A stretch of DNA of 64,000 nt, from contig JAVYIG010000885.1 of the NCBI GenBank assembly GCA_035222895.1, positions 62,001 to 126,000 of the forward strand. Reading direction: 5' to 3'. Within the stretch, counting starts at the first letter, position 1, and the number at the start of each line of letters is the position of its first letter. The stretch comes from Strongylocentrotus droebachiensis. Its lineage: Eukaryota; Echinodermata; Echinoidea; Camarodonta; Strongylocentrotidae. Below, in pieces: positions 12,896-27,800 of this stretch. The notes under the pieces are model-generated. The model ran no database searches, was not told the DNA's origin, and saw nothing but the letters and a program-made list of their open reading frames with translations. Both the position numbers and the translations under genes were made by a program.

Positions 12896-15800
12896 TGAGA
12901 GAGAGAGAAGGGGAAGGGGGGGGGGTCGGTAAATAGAGAGTGGAACAAGGAAAAGCAAAAGTGGTGGGGGTAAACAGATGTGAGCACTGATATGAGGAAA
13001 GATAAAAGGCGAACAAAATACGAGAGAGAGAGAGAGAGAAGATAAAAAGAAAGAGAGAAAAGTAATAGTATACTGACATAAAAAAGAGAAGGGAGAGCCC
13101 GAGAGGGATGAATGAAAAGATAGATGAAGCTGGAGGAAGACCAGGGTTTGTGAGAGAGAGAGAGACGGGAGATATGCACACTTTAAGTCGATTTTTAAGT
13201 TGTAGGACGCTTTTCGCCAGTAGACTGATTTCGTCGTGCGTATCAGGACAATTACCCCCTGGGCAATCACCCCCCGGAAAATTACCCCCCGGAAAACTAA
13301 CCCCCGTAGGACGATTACCCCCCGGAAAATTACCCCCCGGAGAATAACCCCCCGAGGACAATTACCCCCCAAGGACAATTACCCCCCGGAAAATTACCCA
13401 CCGGAGAATTACCCCCCGAGGACAAGAACCCCCGGGGACAATTACCCCCCGAGGACAACTACCACCGAGGACAACTACCCCCCGAGGACAACTACCCCGA
13501 GAACAATTACCCCCCGAGGACAATTACCCCCGAGGACAATTACCCCCTGAGGACAACTACCCCCCGAGGACAATTACTCCCCCCCCCCCCCCCGTGGACA
13601 CTACTGGGCCTGGTGGCTCAGTGGTTAGATCGCCCGTCTCATGTACGGAAGGTCGTGGGTTCGAACCCCGGCAGAGTCATACCAAAGACTTTTAACAATG
13701 GGACCTTCTGCCTTTTAGCTAGGCGCTCAACATATTAGATTAGAGAAGGGTTAGTAATAACATTATGTTTTGCAGGGCCCGCTGGAAGAGCAGTTTCATA
13801 ACTGAAGTGGCTAACCTGGGTAAATAAAACGTTATAATTATTATTAGGTGATACGTACCAACTATTGATTTCGTCAAGATTGTTATTATTCACAAAAAAT
13901 TATTATTATTCTTCCTCGATTTTGTTCGCAAGAAATCTCAAGAATGGATAAACCCATTGTCTTGAAACTTAGAACTGCGTGACTTTTCAGCGACTCAAGG
14001 TCATCATGACGTCATCTAGGCGCCATTTTGTGAAAATCAACTCATGACCATATCTTCATAACAGAAATCCATTTCTCATTCATATTTATCACGATCAAAG
14101 TCAATATTTGTCCGGTCAATTTCCGATCAAAAATGCGCGCAAAAATGCGCGTACGCGTAGGTGCGCGCGTTAACGCGCGCGTAAAATTTTAAATTGCTCA
14201 AAATCGTCCTAATTTTTTTTGGCATACGTTTCAGACCATTATAAGCATTTCATAAAAAATTGCGCAAAACACGCATTTTTGCACGTTTTCGTTCGTCACG
14301 GCCGAACGAAAAATAATCCCCCAGCAAAAACTTTTGACAGAATATTCCTCATATTTTTCCGAACAATTTGATACCATTTTTATCTCTTCATCACTATTAA
14401 TAACGGAATGAGCGTCCGTTCAAAATAACCGTCCGTACGCGCGATTTTTGCAATACATAGCATATATGGGCAAAAACATGCCTATAAAAAGTCCATTGGG
14501 ATGAATAAGGACTGCCATTTTTTGTTTTCATATTTAGATAGAGTATAATTCGGAGGTATGATTTTATATCTCATTTGGCCATTAAGTACATCTTGACGTC
14601 ATCATAATGGCCTTGGAAGTCAAAATACAAAAATGCATATTATGACGTCATTATATTTATGGAAAATTGTGTGTATTTTTCTCAATATTCATTGATTTCC
14701 TTCTAGATTTTAATATGTTGTAGTCGAGGCAATTGTCTACAAGATCAATACACATTAAATTTCATTTTAATGACGTCATCATAGTACAAAATTCAATTAA
14801 AGGCCACTTGTCAGAATTTTCTTAATTTGCGTGTTATGTCTATGGAAGGTGAATTTCGTTCACATTATGAATCTACATGACATCAATCTTTCAGCACCAT
14901 CTCGCTCATTTGTGCTCTATTTCCTCCCAGATTCTGGTATGTTATAGCTGAGACTATGGGCTATAAAAACGGTGCTTTTTAGTTTTGTAATCAGTTGATG
15001 AGATCATGTCGAAATTTTCAATTGAATGAAACCCATTTACTATGTAGATTATACTGTCATACACTCTTGAGTGACTGACTGACTTCTTCTTTTCTCTGGT
15101 AATAATATACATAAAATTAGCTGTATAAGGAGGATGAGCATTTGTCTACATTAATAACCCATTTTTTGTAATGGCCAAAAATAAACTAATTGAATTTCTA
15201 CGCAGCAACTTATAGTATAGGTAGAACATGACGGGTAAAGCATTTCATGGAATAAGATGAAATTGTGAAAATGCATTCTTCATTGAGTCATTTAGAGACG
15301 AAGGTGTAGCTGCTCATTGTACGTGGTTAATGGTCATATTATCTCAATCTATCTTCTATAGATCCATAGTTGTCAATATGCTACACAGTTGAGGCTTTGT
15401 ATTTTGGTGTTATTGTATTTATTAACGTTTATTTACTTCTCGACATTACAATATGAAACACAATGTATACAGTGCGTCCCCCCAAAACGAAACCGAGAAT
15501 TATCGATGTTTTATCATAACTTAATCACAATTATAATTGATAAATGATACATATTTGTAAAGCTTAGATCCTCTTCTTTCATTTGACGCAACTCATATAA
15601 TGCATATTTCACGCATGAGTGATTCAAATGAATTTGAAGAGAGAAAACCAAAAAGACATTTGGCGGACAGTATTTGAATTTCAAAGAGAAAATCACATTT
15701 CTCAAAAGTTGAGTTTCTGCTCTTTCATATGACACCTCAATCAGGAAAAATGAGCTAGGAATAACAAAGTTATGTTTGTTTTAAGTAGTGCTTGCATTTC

Positions 15801-18800
15801 CATTATTTTACTAAACGATTTCGTTTTCACTGGCTGCCTGCCATAGCAACAAGCAGAATTTAAAAAATACTTAACTCCGTTTCGTTGACAATCAGCCATG
15901 CATGAACTCTTTCGTCTATGGAAGCAGGCGAAAGCATAGCTTGAGTCGGGAATGCCCATAATAATTTAACACAGTTACTGAGAGAACATTATACATATTA
16001 TTATGAAAATAACATATTATATGACACAACGTTGATAGAAAATAACATCTAGTAAATGGAAGGAAAAAAATGAGAAGAGAATTAAGTATATGAAAGAAAG
16101 ATAACTCAATAGGGCTGTACATTGTGTCTGTGATTACATCATATAAATGACTAAGTACTTCAATTCTTAAAAAAGACAGCGGTTGCATATCATTAAAAAC
16201 GAGCAAAGTCAACAGACAAAAAGCAGCTTCATCCGACAACATTGTCCTGGGGAATATACATTAGATTTATTAAGTACAAATTTGTCATGGAAATACTGGG
16301 ATATTGTTTTGCGAATCCTGTGAGAAGGTTACGATAATTTTTGTAATCATGAGCATTTTGGTCTGATGGGTTACGTTAATACATTTTGTATAATTTATTC
16401 TTATGTCGGATCGACTGTAACAGTCCATTCGTCATCCAAAATTTTATTTTTGTTTAATTTTGTTTAAATACAATTGGAAAATGCTTATCATACAATGCAC
16501 GAAACTTATTTTGAAAAATATAATAGCTATCATCTGGATCTTCTGCAGCATAGACATCCCTCCAGTCGACTTCGTGCAAATTCCTAATTAAGGCCTCAAT
16601 ATTTCTCTGATTTATAATTCTGTGACCGATGTTTACTTTCGATGATGTTAAATTGGCAACATTTAGCTTTGAAATGGTAAAGACATGCAAGTGATCGGAT
16701 ACATCACCATACAATAGACCAGTATCATGAAAAGATAGTAACTTATTTGAAAGTATATTATCTATTAAAGTGGTGGATTACTTCGTAATTAGTTTAGGTT
16801 TGTCGATTAAAGGGTAGCATGAGTTACTGGATTTTATATCGATCACGTTTTTTTTACCGAGTGGACATGTTGTAATAAATCAATATTATAATCACCCATT
16901 ACATAACACATTTTGTTGTCGCTAGTTATTTTGTTGAGCACAATCTCCAGTGCTTCAGACAAAAATTCAGTCTGAGTATTTAGGGGCTTGTATACCACAC
17001 CAACTATAATATTCTTTTTCTTTTCTTAAACTATTTATATAAATATGGAGTCACATATTTCTGAATCAAACGTCAGGTCATCTCTTTGGAAATAATTATG
17101 TTAATCCGCTACATGCATTCCAACACCCCGCCACGACCATGGTTTCTGTTCTCATAGATAAAAGTATATTCATCAATATTTGTTGAAAGACTATCGTCTG
17201 TTAACCAAGTCACACTCCCTGCCTGTCAGTCTTTCTCTTTTCTACATTATTTCCTGTTAATTCAACTTTGATCTAATCCAATTAATACAGTGACAGTATA
17301 TATCCATCCGATATTTAAAGATTTCATTATCAAGCAACTAGCGAATCTCACGTCAACAACTAAAAATTATCGATAATGTATTCTCACATTTATTTTGACT
17401 TTTGATTTACGCCGGGAAATCGTGACGTCATACACTATTCACTTTTTATTATTCAGGCATAAGCTCTTATTTATCAATTACATTTGCATTTCTTTGAAAA
17501 TGCGTTCCTAATGATGTAACTTAATTACTGCACAGGGCCAATGGTGATATATCGTCTCAATCTATCTTCCCCAGATCCATGATGATCAAGGAGACACAAT
17601 TTAATCTTGACATATGGACAGATCATAATGGGAGAAGCATTTTATAAAATAATATATCGTGTTATGCATTTTTCATACGTATCACCTAATTCGTCTAAGT
17701 GACCAATTAAAGTCTAGTATTTATTTTGTTTCTGTATGGAAGAATTTATTATTATTCTTCCATAAACTTGTTCGCAGGATATCTCAATGATGGATCAAGC
17801 CATTGTCATGAAACTTGGCTTGAAGATAGATCTTAGTCCAACTTAGAACTGCCTGATTTTAACGCACTGGCCAAAATTGCAAATTTCCAATGCGCTGGCC
17901 GTGCGTTCCCCATGCGTCCACTCTGTGTGACCGGGCCTTTACAGCGACGCCAGTTCATCGTGACGTCATCATGACGTCATTATGTGAAATGTCATTAATG
18001 GTCGTACCTCAGCCATGCAATATCAATTTCAATTCAAATTTGGCATAAATCATGCTCAGGTCATGCGTCAGAATTTTAGCCCACGCACATGCGCCTTCCC
18101 TTTCAAACGTGAGCGTATGCGCGCGTCAAAAAGAAATAAGAATTTAAAGTGCTTAAAACCCCAAACCAAGTAATTTTCTATACATGTCAGACAATTTTAA
18201 GCGTTTCAAAAATTTCCGCTCGTACGGGTCGGTGCGCGCGTATTTGCGCGCATAACGTACGTGGAACGGAGAAATTCCTTTTTATTTTGCATTTTTTTTT
18301 ATTCCTGATACTTTCCTCAACAATCCCTGTAAATTTCAGTCAATTTTGACACATAATGATTGAATAAGCGGGCGTCAAAGATAACAACACGCGCGCGCAC
18401 ACATTTGCAATTTAAAACAAAAACATGCCGATGTTTAATTGGTCATAACTTCTATAAGTGCCCGGATAATCAAATTTCTTTTAATAAATGGATTAAGCAT
18501 GAGTCGTATATATTATTCCATACATCTTTTTGGCTTCTTGGATTTTCCGACATCATCATATTGCTCGTTCAACTTTTAATGTTAATAGATTTTAATTGAT
18601 TAAGTAATTAATGACAATGCACGTTGGACCATAAATCGTTCATCTTTATTCGAATTTCTCCAAAAAATGTATTTTGCTGTTGCTGAGGTTATTTTTTAAA
18701 TTACTTGTGACATTTATTTTCCATTTTGATGACGGGATCATAACGAAATTTGTGGTCAAAGACGACGAGTCCAAATCAAACTTCAGTTTGTACATGCACT

Positions 18801-21800
18801 TGTGATGACGATCGAGCTAAAGTGATCGCAGTAAAATTTTAAACGTCCCACAGAAGTCTGCCGTCACTATAAACGCGTCTTAGATTGGTCTTCAAGTGAG
18901 CTTGTCTTTTTTATTGTCTTACCGCTGGAGACTAGGAGATGTCTTTTTTCTAACCGCTTTTGATTCTTTTTGTTATGCCTCAAATTTGTCAGATGAAAAT
19001 TAGATAAAATGACCCTTCGAAGGTCTGATCTTAAATTTATCGACCTTTGATACTCCAGACCTACAGGCAAACGATTTAGATGACATATTGTATGATCCCA
19101 CGGGCAGTGGAAACTACCTCGCACTTTTGGTCATCTTAACGTGTATTCTTCGCTCAAGGCCCCAATTCAATTCCAAATTTCTAACGTTATTTAAATTACG
19201 CGAGGGTTTGTATCTTTCTACAAAATACACGATAAACAATTAGCCAAAAATAACTTCGATTCATGATTAGCTGAATGAATTTGAGGACCCCAAGGAAGAA
19301 CAGTAGTGTTCTATAAACACTGCTGAATTGGGCTATCCACCGATTTTTGTCTATGTACATGTATACATATTTTACTTTGTATATTTTACTATGTATAACA
19401 TTTTTATCTGATTTCGGAAATAAAAACAACAACAACAACAACAAATGCGAGTATTATTCGATGGTCCAAAGTTTGTAAAAACGACTTTGAATTAAAGGAG
19501 ACAAAAATCTTTTCTCAAAGTTTGTTCGTTGATGCAGGGAAGCAGGGTGCGATCCAGCCGGGGGCGATTTTCAACAACATGAAGCAAATAGTAAGCATCT
19601 AAAAACTTCAGATGCCTGTTTGATTAGATTTAAATTTGAGTGTATGCCTCAATCATATATAAAGAATATAACCACTAATTTCACTGAAACGATTCTCCTC
19701 CTCCCCGTTCTTCTTCATCTTCTACTTCCTAGTAGTAGTAGTTAGAGTAGTAATAGCAGCAGTATCATAATAATCATTGTTATATTTATAATTATAGTAA
19801 ATATCGTAATTATAATCATTATTATAAAGCTTATTTGTTATTATCATTCTTATAGTTATTTGTATGCTTCTTCTTCTGATCATAATTATCGTATACACAA
19901 TACGTCATGTGCCAAGAATTTATTGGTATGATACATCCAAGATGTCTACCAAAACTGTCAATTCGTTGCTGAAATAATCAAGCCAAAAGAAGAAACATTA
20001 GAATTTCTATTTTAAATTGAAATAAATTATATAGGAGTAATAAATAGAGAATACAATCATGATTTGGAACTAGGGGATTAACATGGACATATTGCACTTG
20101 CTTACATGACCACATTATATCTTATTCATTCTACCTCCAATGTTTTCAGACTGTTTTCAAAACAATATCATGTTTGTCGATCATAGTTCTATGTAGCTTG
20201 ATGTCTCATGGTAATTTAATCAATCTAAGCAACATTTCTGAATTTTAGCGACAATCGTTCGCCATTGCTGCTCTTTAATACTATTATGACGTGCAGTAAC
20301 AAATTGAAATTTCAGAACTCATGATAAATTCGTTTAACAGTTGATTCTACTTGGTTGATTCTATTGTTAAGATTATATAGCAGAACGAGATAGAAATTGA
20401 CATTCTCATGGCTAACGACTTTGCGTTCGTAGTTCTTCATCGTCTCTACAATGCTATTTGAACAATATTTGGTGACAAAAGACGGCATTTCTATGTAGCT
20501 TCAAAAACCATCAAATAACAAAAACATGGCACATAAAAAGATCCTCAGTACTTGGTCTGATTTAAAGAAAACTTAATTTGAACCCGGCCATATTCTGTCT
20601 CTCGCTCTCTCTCTCGCTCTCGTTTCTCATTGCCTTCATTTTTCCTCGCTTACTTCATTCTTACCACGGAATATGTAATGTGTATGTGTAAGCCTCATTA
20701 TGTTAATTAGGGTCAATGGTCAAATTGTCTCAATATATCTTACATACATCCATAATGATCAAGGCTAAACAGTAGAAACTTGACATATGGATGGATCATA
20801 ATGGGAGAAGCATTTTATATAACAATATGAAATCGTGAAAATTCATTCTTCATTATGTAAATCATTAGCATACGTATCACCTAATTCGTCAAAGTGACGA
20901 ATTAAAGTCTAGTTATTATTCGACAACCCCCCCCCCCCCCCCCCCCGAGGACAATAACCCCTGGAGGACAACTACCCACAATGACAATCATCCCCGAGGA
21001 ATTTATAAGACTGTGACGAATAACGCAAGCTTCTCTCCAAATTGCTATTTACAGAAAATTGCATAAACCTTCATTTTCTTTGTTATTTATGAAGTTCATT
21101 TCAGTCTTTTCAAATTATTCAATTCGATATGGGGGGGGGGGGGGGTAGAGGTTGCCCAATTCCCCTGTAGTTTTGCTATCGAGTAAAGAACAGAAATTAC
21201 ATTTCTTAGAAATTAAACAATATATTGCGTGCAGATGAGTACGCGTTACAGCCTCTCTCACCATCGATGGCACAACAAAGAAATTAGGATGTAAGATTTC
21301 CTTTATGCATCCTCTGTAACTTTTTCATCATCTGATCTTGTATTTGTCTTTGTATGTATAATGTGCCCTCATCCATGCCGTGATCCATAATTAAGGTTTT
21401 CTTCACGTTATTTATTCATTTCTGTTGAAGTATAATATGTTTTCGTGTACGTTAAATTATTTTGAAATAGAAATTGCCTTAAGTTATATGAACGGTGCCA
21501 TGTCAAAAGAAAATAATTATCCGCTCTCTGGTAATTCATCTCATTTGATTTTGTAACTCCAGCACGGCGTTTTTCAACTGGGGTGCCGCAAGAGAATGAT
21601 TAGGAAAACGTTGATTTTGTAAAAAATAAATCAAATACCAGAAACGGTTAAAATATGTAATTACAAGACAAAACTAGATTTGTAATACTTGTTTGGAACA
21701 AGTATAGGTGGGCTGATCCAACTAAAATTTGAGACAAAATCAAGGGCACATTTGAGATAGCTAATTGTCTCAGCTTCATCATACTCAAAGTTCATCGTAA

Positions 21801-24800
21801 ACGAAGCTAAAACGACGGAGATATTGCTCGCGAAAGACGGGAATGTAGAATCAAGTTTTGAGAAAAAGTCATGTCCCATAGAGAATACACGCAAAATGTG
21901 AAAAATTGACATGCCTCCTTTAATCGCAAAAATACTTTATGATGCCTTTGTCAAAATGAAGGATAATAGGAACTGCATTTGTAGAAAATTGTATATTCTA
22001 TAATATAGCAAAATTTGGGAGAACATAGAGCACAAATAAGCTAGGTAGTGCTCGAAGATTAATGTCATGTAGATCCATAAATATGCTGACGTCATAATAT
22101 GCAAATTCGTATTTTGAGTTCCAAGGTTAATATGATGATGACACTATATACTTAATGGCCAAATGAGACATGAAATCACATCTCCGACTCGTACTCTATC
22201 CGAATATGAAGGAAAAAAATTGAGGGTTCCCGTCCATCCCGAAGAGCCCTAAGGGTTTTGTATAGGCATGTTGTTGCCCTTAAATGCTATGTATTACAAG
22301 AGCTCGCGCGCACGCACGTTTATCTTGAACGGACGCTCATTCCCTTATTAATGATCATAAAGAGATAAACATGGTATCAAATTGTCAGGAAAAACATGAG
22401 AAATACTGTGTTAAACAAAATCTTGGAGGAATTATTTTGCGTTCGGCCGTGACAAACGAAAACACGCGCGCATGCGCGTGTGCGCGTTTCTTTATTTTCT
22501 TTATGAAATGCTATTGCTAATAATGGCGTACGCGCGCGTTTTTTGACCTGAAATTGACTGGAATGATATTGACCTTGATCCTGGTAAATATGAATGAGAA
22601 ATGTCTTTCCGTTATGAAGATATGATCAAGAGTTGATTTTCACAAAATGGCGCCTAGATTACGTCATTAGTCAAGGTCAAGGTTGAAAACCTTATTGTGC
22701 TCTTTCCATATAGGTATACATATGTGTGCCAAATGTCAAGGCATTTGATTGAGCCATTTTCAAGTTATCGTGCTCACAAAAAAAAGCTCTAACGAAAACA
22801 TAAGGTGATCTGTATTATATACAGCCCACCTGACTAGATTTGTAATACTTGTTTGGAACAAGTATAGGTGGGCTGATCCAACAATAAATTGAGACAAAAT
22901 AAAGGGCACATTTGAGAAATCTTATTGTCTCAGCTTCAACATACTAGAAGTTCAGCGTAATCAAAGCTAAAACGACGTAGATATTGCTTGCGAAAGACGG
23001 GAATGTAGAATCCAGTTTTGAGAAAAAGTCATGTCCCTTAGAGAATACACGCAAAATGTAAAAAATTGACATGCCTCCTTTAATCGCAAAAAAATACGCC
23101 ATGATGCCTTTGCCAAAATGAAGAATCGTAGTAACGGCATTTTAAAGCATTGTCTCAGCTAAAACATATTAAAATTTGGAAGAAAATTGATCAATATTAA
23201 CAGAGATACAATCAATTTTCCAAAAATATGATGACGACATAATATGCAAATTGAAACTTTGAGTTCGGAGGCCATTATGATGACGTCATGAGTTAATTGA
23301 GGGTCAAATGAGACATGAAATCATGTCTCCAATTTATATTCTATCACAATATGGAAAAAGAATTATGGTCACCTTGCATCCTAAAGAGTTACAATGGATT
23401 TTGTGTAGGCATGTTTTTGTCCATATATGCTATGTAATACAAGAGCTCGCACGCACAGAAATTTATGTTAAACGGACGATCATTCCGTTATTAATAAAGA
23501 GACAAACATGGTATCAATTTGTTTGTAAAAATATGTGGAATATCATGAAAGAAAAAAATGGCGATTCTATGTTGTGTAATAGTTTTACACGCGAAAACGC
23601 GCGCGCATGCGCTTATGAGCGACTTTTTTATAAAATGCTTAAAATGGCCTAAAACGTATGCAAAATAATATTGACACTTTTTTGAGCATTTTGAAATTTT
23701 GCGCGCGCACCGACGCGCGGACGTACGCGTACTCGCGCGTTTTTTTACATGAAATTGACGGACGGATATTGACCTTAATCATGATAAATATGAATGAGAA
23801 ATGTCTTTCCGTTATGAAGATATGATCATGAATTGATTTTCCGAAAATTTTACGAAATGGCGCCTAGATGACGTCATCAGTAAAGATCAATGTTGAAAAC
23901 ATTATTGTGCTTTGTACATATGCCTATACATGTGTGTGCCAAATCTGAAGGTATTTGATTGAGCCATTTTCAAGTAATCGTGCTTACAAAAAAAGTGGTT
24001 AGATGTAAGAAAATTAAACTAGATTTGTAATACTTGTTTGGAACAAGTATAGGTGGGCTGGTCTAACTAGAATTTGAGACAAAATAAAGGGGACATTTGA
24101 GATAGCTTATTGTCTCAGCTACAACATACTCGAAGTTCAGCGTAAACGAAACTAAAACGACGGAGTTATTGCTCGCGAAAGACGGGAATGTAGAATCCAG
24201 TTTTGAGAAAAAATCATGTCCTATTGAGAATACACGCAAAATGTGAAAAATTGACATGCCTCCTTTAATCGCTAAAATACGCCATGATGCTTTTGTCAAA
24301 ATGAAAAATTGTGACCACTACATTTGTAGAAAATTGTCTCAGCTAGAACATATCAAAATTTAGAAAAAACAATCCATCAATATTTACAGAGATACAATCA
24401 ATTTTCCAAAAATATCCTGATGTCATAATATGCAAATTGAAATTATGAGTTCGGAGGCCATTATGATGACGTCATAAGAGGATTGAGGGTCAAATGAGAC
24501 ATGAAATAATATCTCCAATTTATATACTATCACAATATGAAAAAAGAATTGGGGTCACCTTGCATCCTAAAGAGCTACAATGGATTATGTATAGGCTTGT
24601 TTTTGCCCATATATGCTATGTATTACAAGAGCTCGCGCGCACGGAAATTTATGTTAAACGGTCGATCATTCCGTTATTAATAGTCATAAAGAGACAAACA
24701 TGGTATCAATTTGTTTGTAAAAATATCTGGAATATCATGAAAGAAAAAAATGGCGATTCTATGTTGTGTAATAGTTTAACGCGCGAAAAAGCGCACGCAT

Positions 24801-27800
24801 GCGCGTGTGCGCGGTTTTTTATAAAATGCTTAGAATGGCCTAAAACGTATGTAAAATAATTTTGAGACGTTTTTGAGCATTTTCAAATTTTGCGCGCGCA
24901 TTGACGCGCGGACGTACGCGCGCGCGCGCGCGTTGAGAGAGAGGAAGAGAGAACGAGAGAGGGTAGCCTATGGCCCGGGTTCAAATTCAGTTCTCTTTAA
25001 TTTATTTGACCCAGTACTGATGATCATAATTTTATCTACCATGTGATTGCCATGTGTACGCCACACCGAATAGCACTAGCTCACTTTTTTTTTATTGTTG
25101 TCAAGAACTTATTGGCATGCAGCCAATAGATTTTCATCATGTGTTTGATCTTGTATTGAAAAAAAGATCAAACACGTCATCATAATCTACAGAGTGCAAC
25201 CAAAAATTTCTTAACAACGATTGAATTTTTTTTCAGGAAGCCTAACACTAAAAGCTGTTTTTGATTCAAAGAGCATCGTAGAGACGATGAACAAATAAGA
25301 ATAATAATACATTCACTTCTATTTTCCCCGCCAAATAATCCGAAAAAAAGATCCATCCGAGGGTAATCAACTGTTAAACTAATTTATCATGAGTCCTTGA
25401 AAAATTAATTAATACTGCTTGTCAAATATTATTGAAGAGCAGCAAAGGCGAACACGATTGTCGCTACAATTCAGAAATCATTGCTTGCATTGCTTTTCTC
25501 TCAAAATTACCGTGAGATATCAAGCTACATAGAACTATGATCGACAAAAAAGACATTGTCTTGAAAACAGTCAGAAACATTAGAACTTGAATGAATAAAA
25601 CATAATGCAAATGAATAAGACTAGAATGAATAGGACACAAGTTCATTTTTACCATTTAAATCATCCAGTACCAAATACCTGAGCAAAATTCGAACCAGAT
25701 GCATTTAATGGTAAGCTTAAAGAAAATGATTCGTGACAATTGTCAATTGTCATGAGTTTATCGTCTAGACGTATTGCAAAAGATAATCAGAATAATAATG
25801 ATCAGAATGATACCTCTACTATTAGGCCTACTTCTACATGTACTATACTACACTACTGCCATTGTAGATTATGCTGATAATACAGATGATAATAATGATA
25901 TGATAACAATTATAATAATACTATATACTTATACTAATCGTCATCAAAATCATCATGTTCATATTCATCATAATGATAACAATAATAATGATTATAATAA
26001 TTACAATAATAATTTATATTAACGATAATAATCATGATAAGGATAACAATCACAATAACAACCATAATAATTACAAAAATAACATTAGTAACACCACCAA
26101 CCATAATAATAATTGTTGTCATTATTATTGTGATACTGCTTCTAGTACTACTCCTACTACATGAATTAGGAAGAAGGAGGGGAAGAGGAAGAATCTTATT
26201 GTTTATTTTCTGTATTATCGAGGCATACAAATGCATAGGGAGGTAAGAGAGGGAAAAGTAAGGCGACGAAGAGGGAGAGAGAGAGGGAGAGAGAACGAGA
26301 GAGGGTAGCCTATGGCCCGGGTTCAAATTCAGTTCTCTTTAATTTATTTGACCCAGTACTGATGATCATAATTTTATCTACCATGTGATTGCCATGTGTA
26401 CGCCACACCGAATAGCACTAGCTCACTTTTTTTTTTATTGTTGTCAAGAACTTATTGGCATGCAGCCAATAGATTTTCATCATGTGTTTGATCTTGTATT
26501 GAAAAAAAGATCAAACACGTCATCATAATCTACAGAGTGCAACCAAAAATTTCTTAACAACGATTGAATTTTTTTTCAGGAAGCCTAACACTAAAAGCTG
26601 TTTTTGATACAAAGAGCATCGTAGAGACGATGAACAAATAAGAATAATAATACATTCACTTCTATTTTCCCCGCCAAATAATCCGAACAAAAGATCCATC
26701 CGAGGGTAATCAACTGTTAAACTAATTTATCATGAGTCCTTGAAAAATTAATTAATACTGCTTTTCAAATATTATTGAAGAACAGCAAAGGCGAACACGA
26801 TTGTCGCTACAATTCAGAAATCATTGCTTGCATTGCTTTTCTCTCAAAATTACCGTGAGATATCAAGCGACATAGAACTATGATCGACAAACAAGACATT
26901 GTCTTGAAAACAGTCAGAAACATTAGAGCTTGAATGAATAAAACATAATGCAAATGAATAAGACTAGAATGAATGGGACACAAGTTCATTTTTACCATTT
27001 AAATCATCCAGTACCAAATACCTGAGCAAAATTCGAACCAGATGCATTTAATGGTAAGCTTAAAGAAAATGATTCGTGACAATTGTCAATTGTCATGAGT
27101 TTATCGTCTAGACGTATTGCAAAAGATAATCAGAATAATAATGATCAGAATGATACCTCTACTATTAGGCCTACTTCTACATGTACTATACTACACTACT
27201 GCCATTGTAGATTATGCTGATAATACAGATGATAATAATGATATGATAACAATTATAATAATACTATATACTTATACTAATCTTCATCAAAATCATCATG
27301 TTCATATTCATCATAATGATAACAATAATAATGATTATAATAATTACAATAATAATTTATATTAACGATAATAATCATGATAAGGATAACAATCACAATA
27401 ACAACCATAATAATTACAAAAATAACATTAGTAACACCACCAACCATAATAATAATTGTTGTCATTATTATTGTGATACTGCTTCTAGTACTACTCCTAC
27501 TACATGAATTAGGAAGAAGGAGGGGAAGAGGAAGAATCTTATTGTTTATTTTCTGTATTATCGAGGCATACAAATGCACAGGGAGGTAAGAGAGGGAAAA
27601 GTAAGGCGACGAAGAGGGAGAGAGAGAGGGAGAGAGAACGAGAGGGGGTAGCCTATGGCCCGGGTTCAAATTCAGTTCTCTTTAATTTATTTGACCCAGT
27701 ACTAATGATCATAATTTTATCTACCATGTGATTGCCATGTGTACGCCACACCGAATAGCACTAGCTCACTTTTTTTTTATTGTTGTCAAGAACTTATTGG

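Larger units (their letters stand above)
13844..17717 (+). mobile_element. Helitron-like element, family 2, copy B
   Basis: The left end TTAGGTGATACGTA is the inverse of TACGTATCACCTAA near the right end. At the right end there is a decayed stem-loop (ATTCGTCT-AAG-TGACCAAT), then nine bases to CTAG (17714-17717), followed by T. This is the Helitron 3' plan, with asymmetric terminal inverted repeats. The interior shares CGCGCG-rich blocks and GGCGCCATTTTGTGAAAAT with the minus-strand copies at 21674-32431. No Rep or helicase is encoded. It contains a mariner-like element (15470) and a LINE fragment (about 16440-17240). Confidence 0.68.

Noticed and set aside
13248..13590. CRISPR-like array of short repeats
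   Set aside because: Units are contiguous 15-17 bp without unique spacers, in animal DNA; it is a minisatellite.
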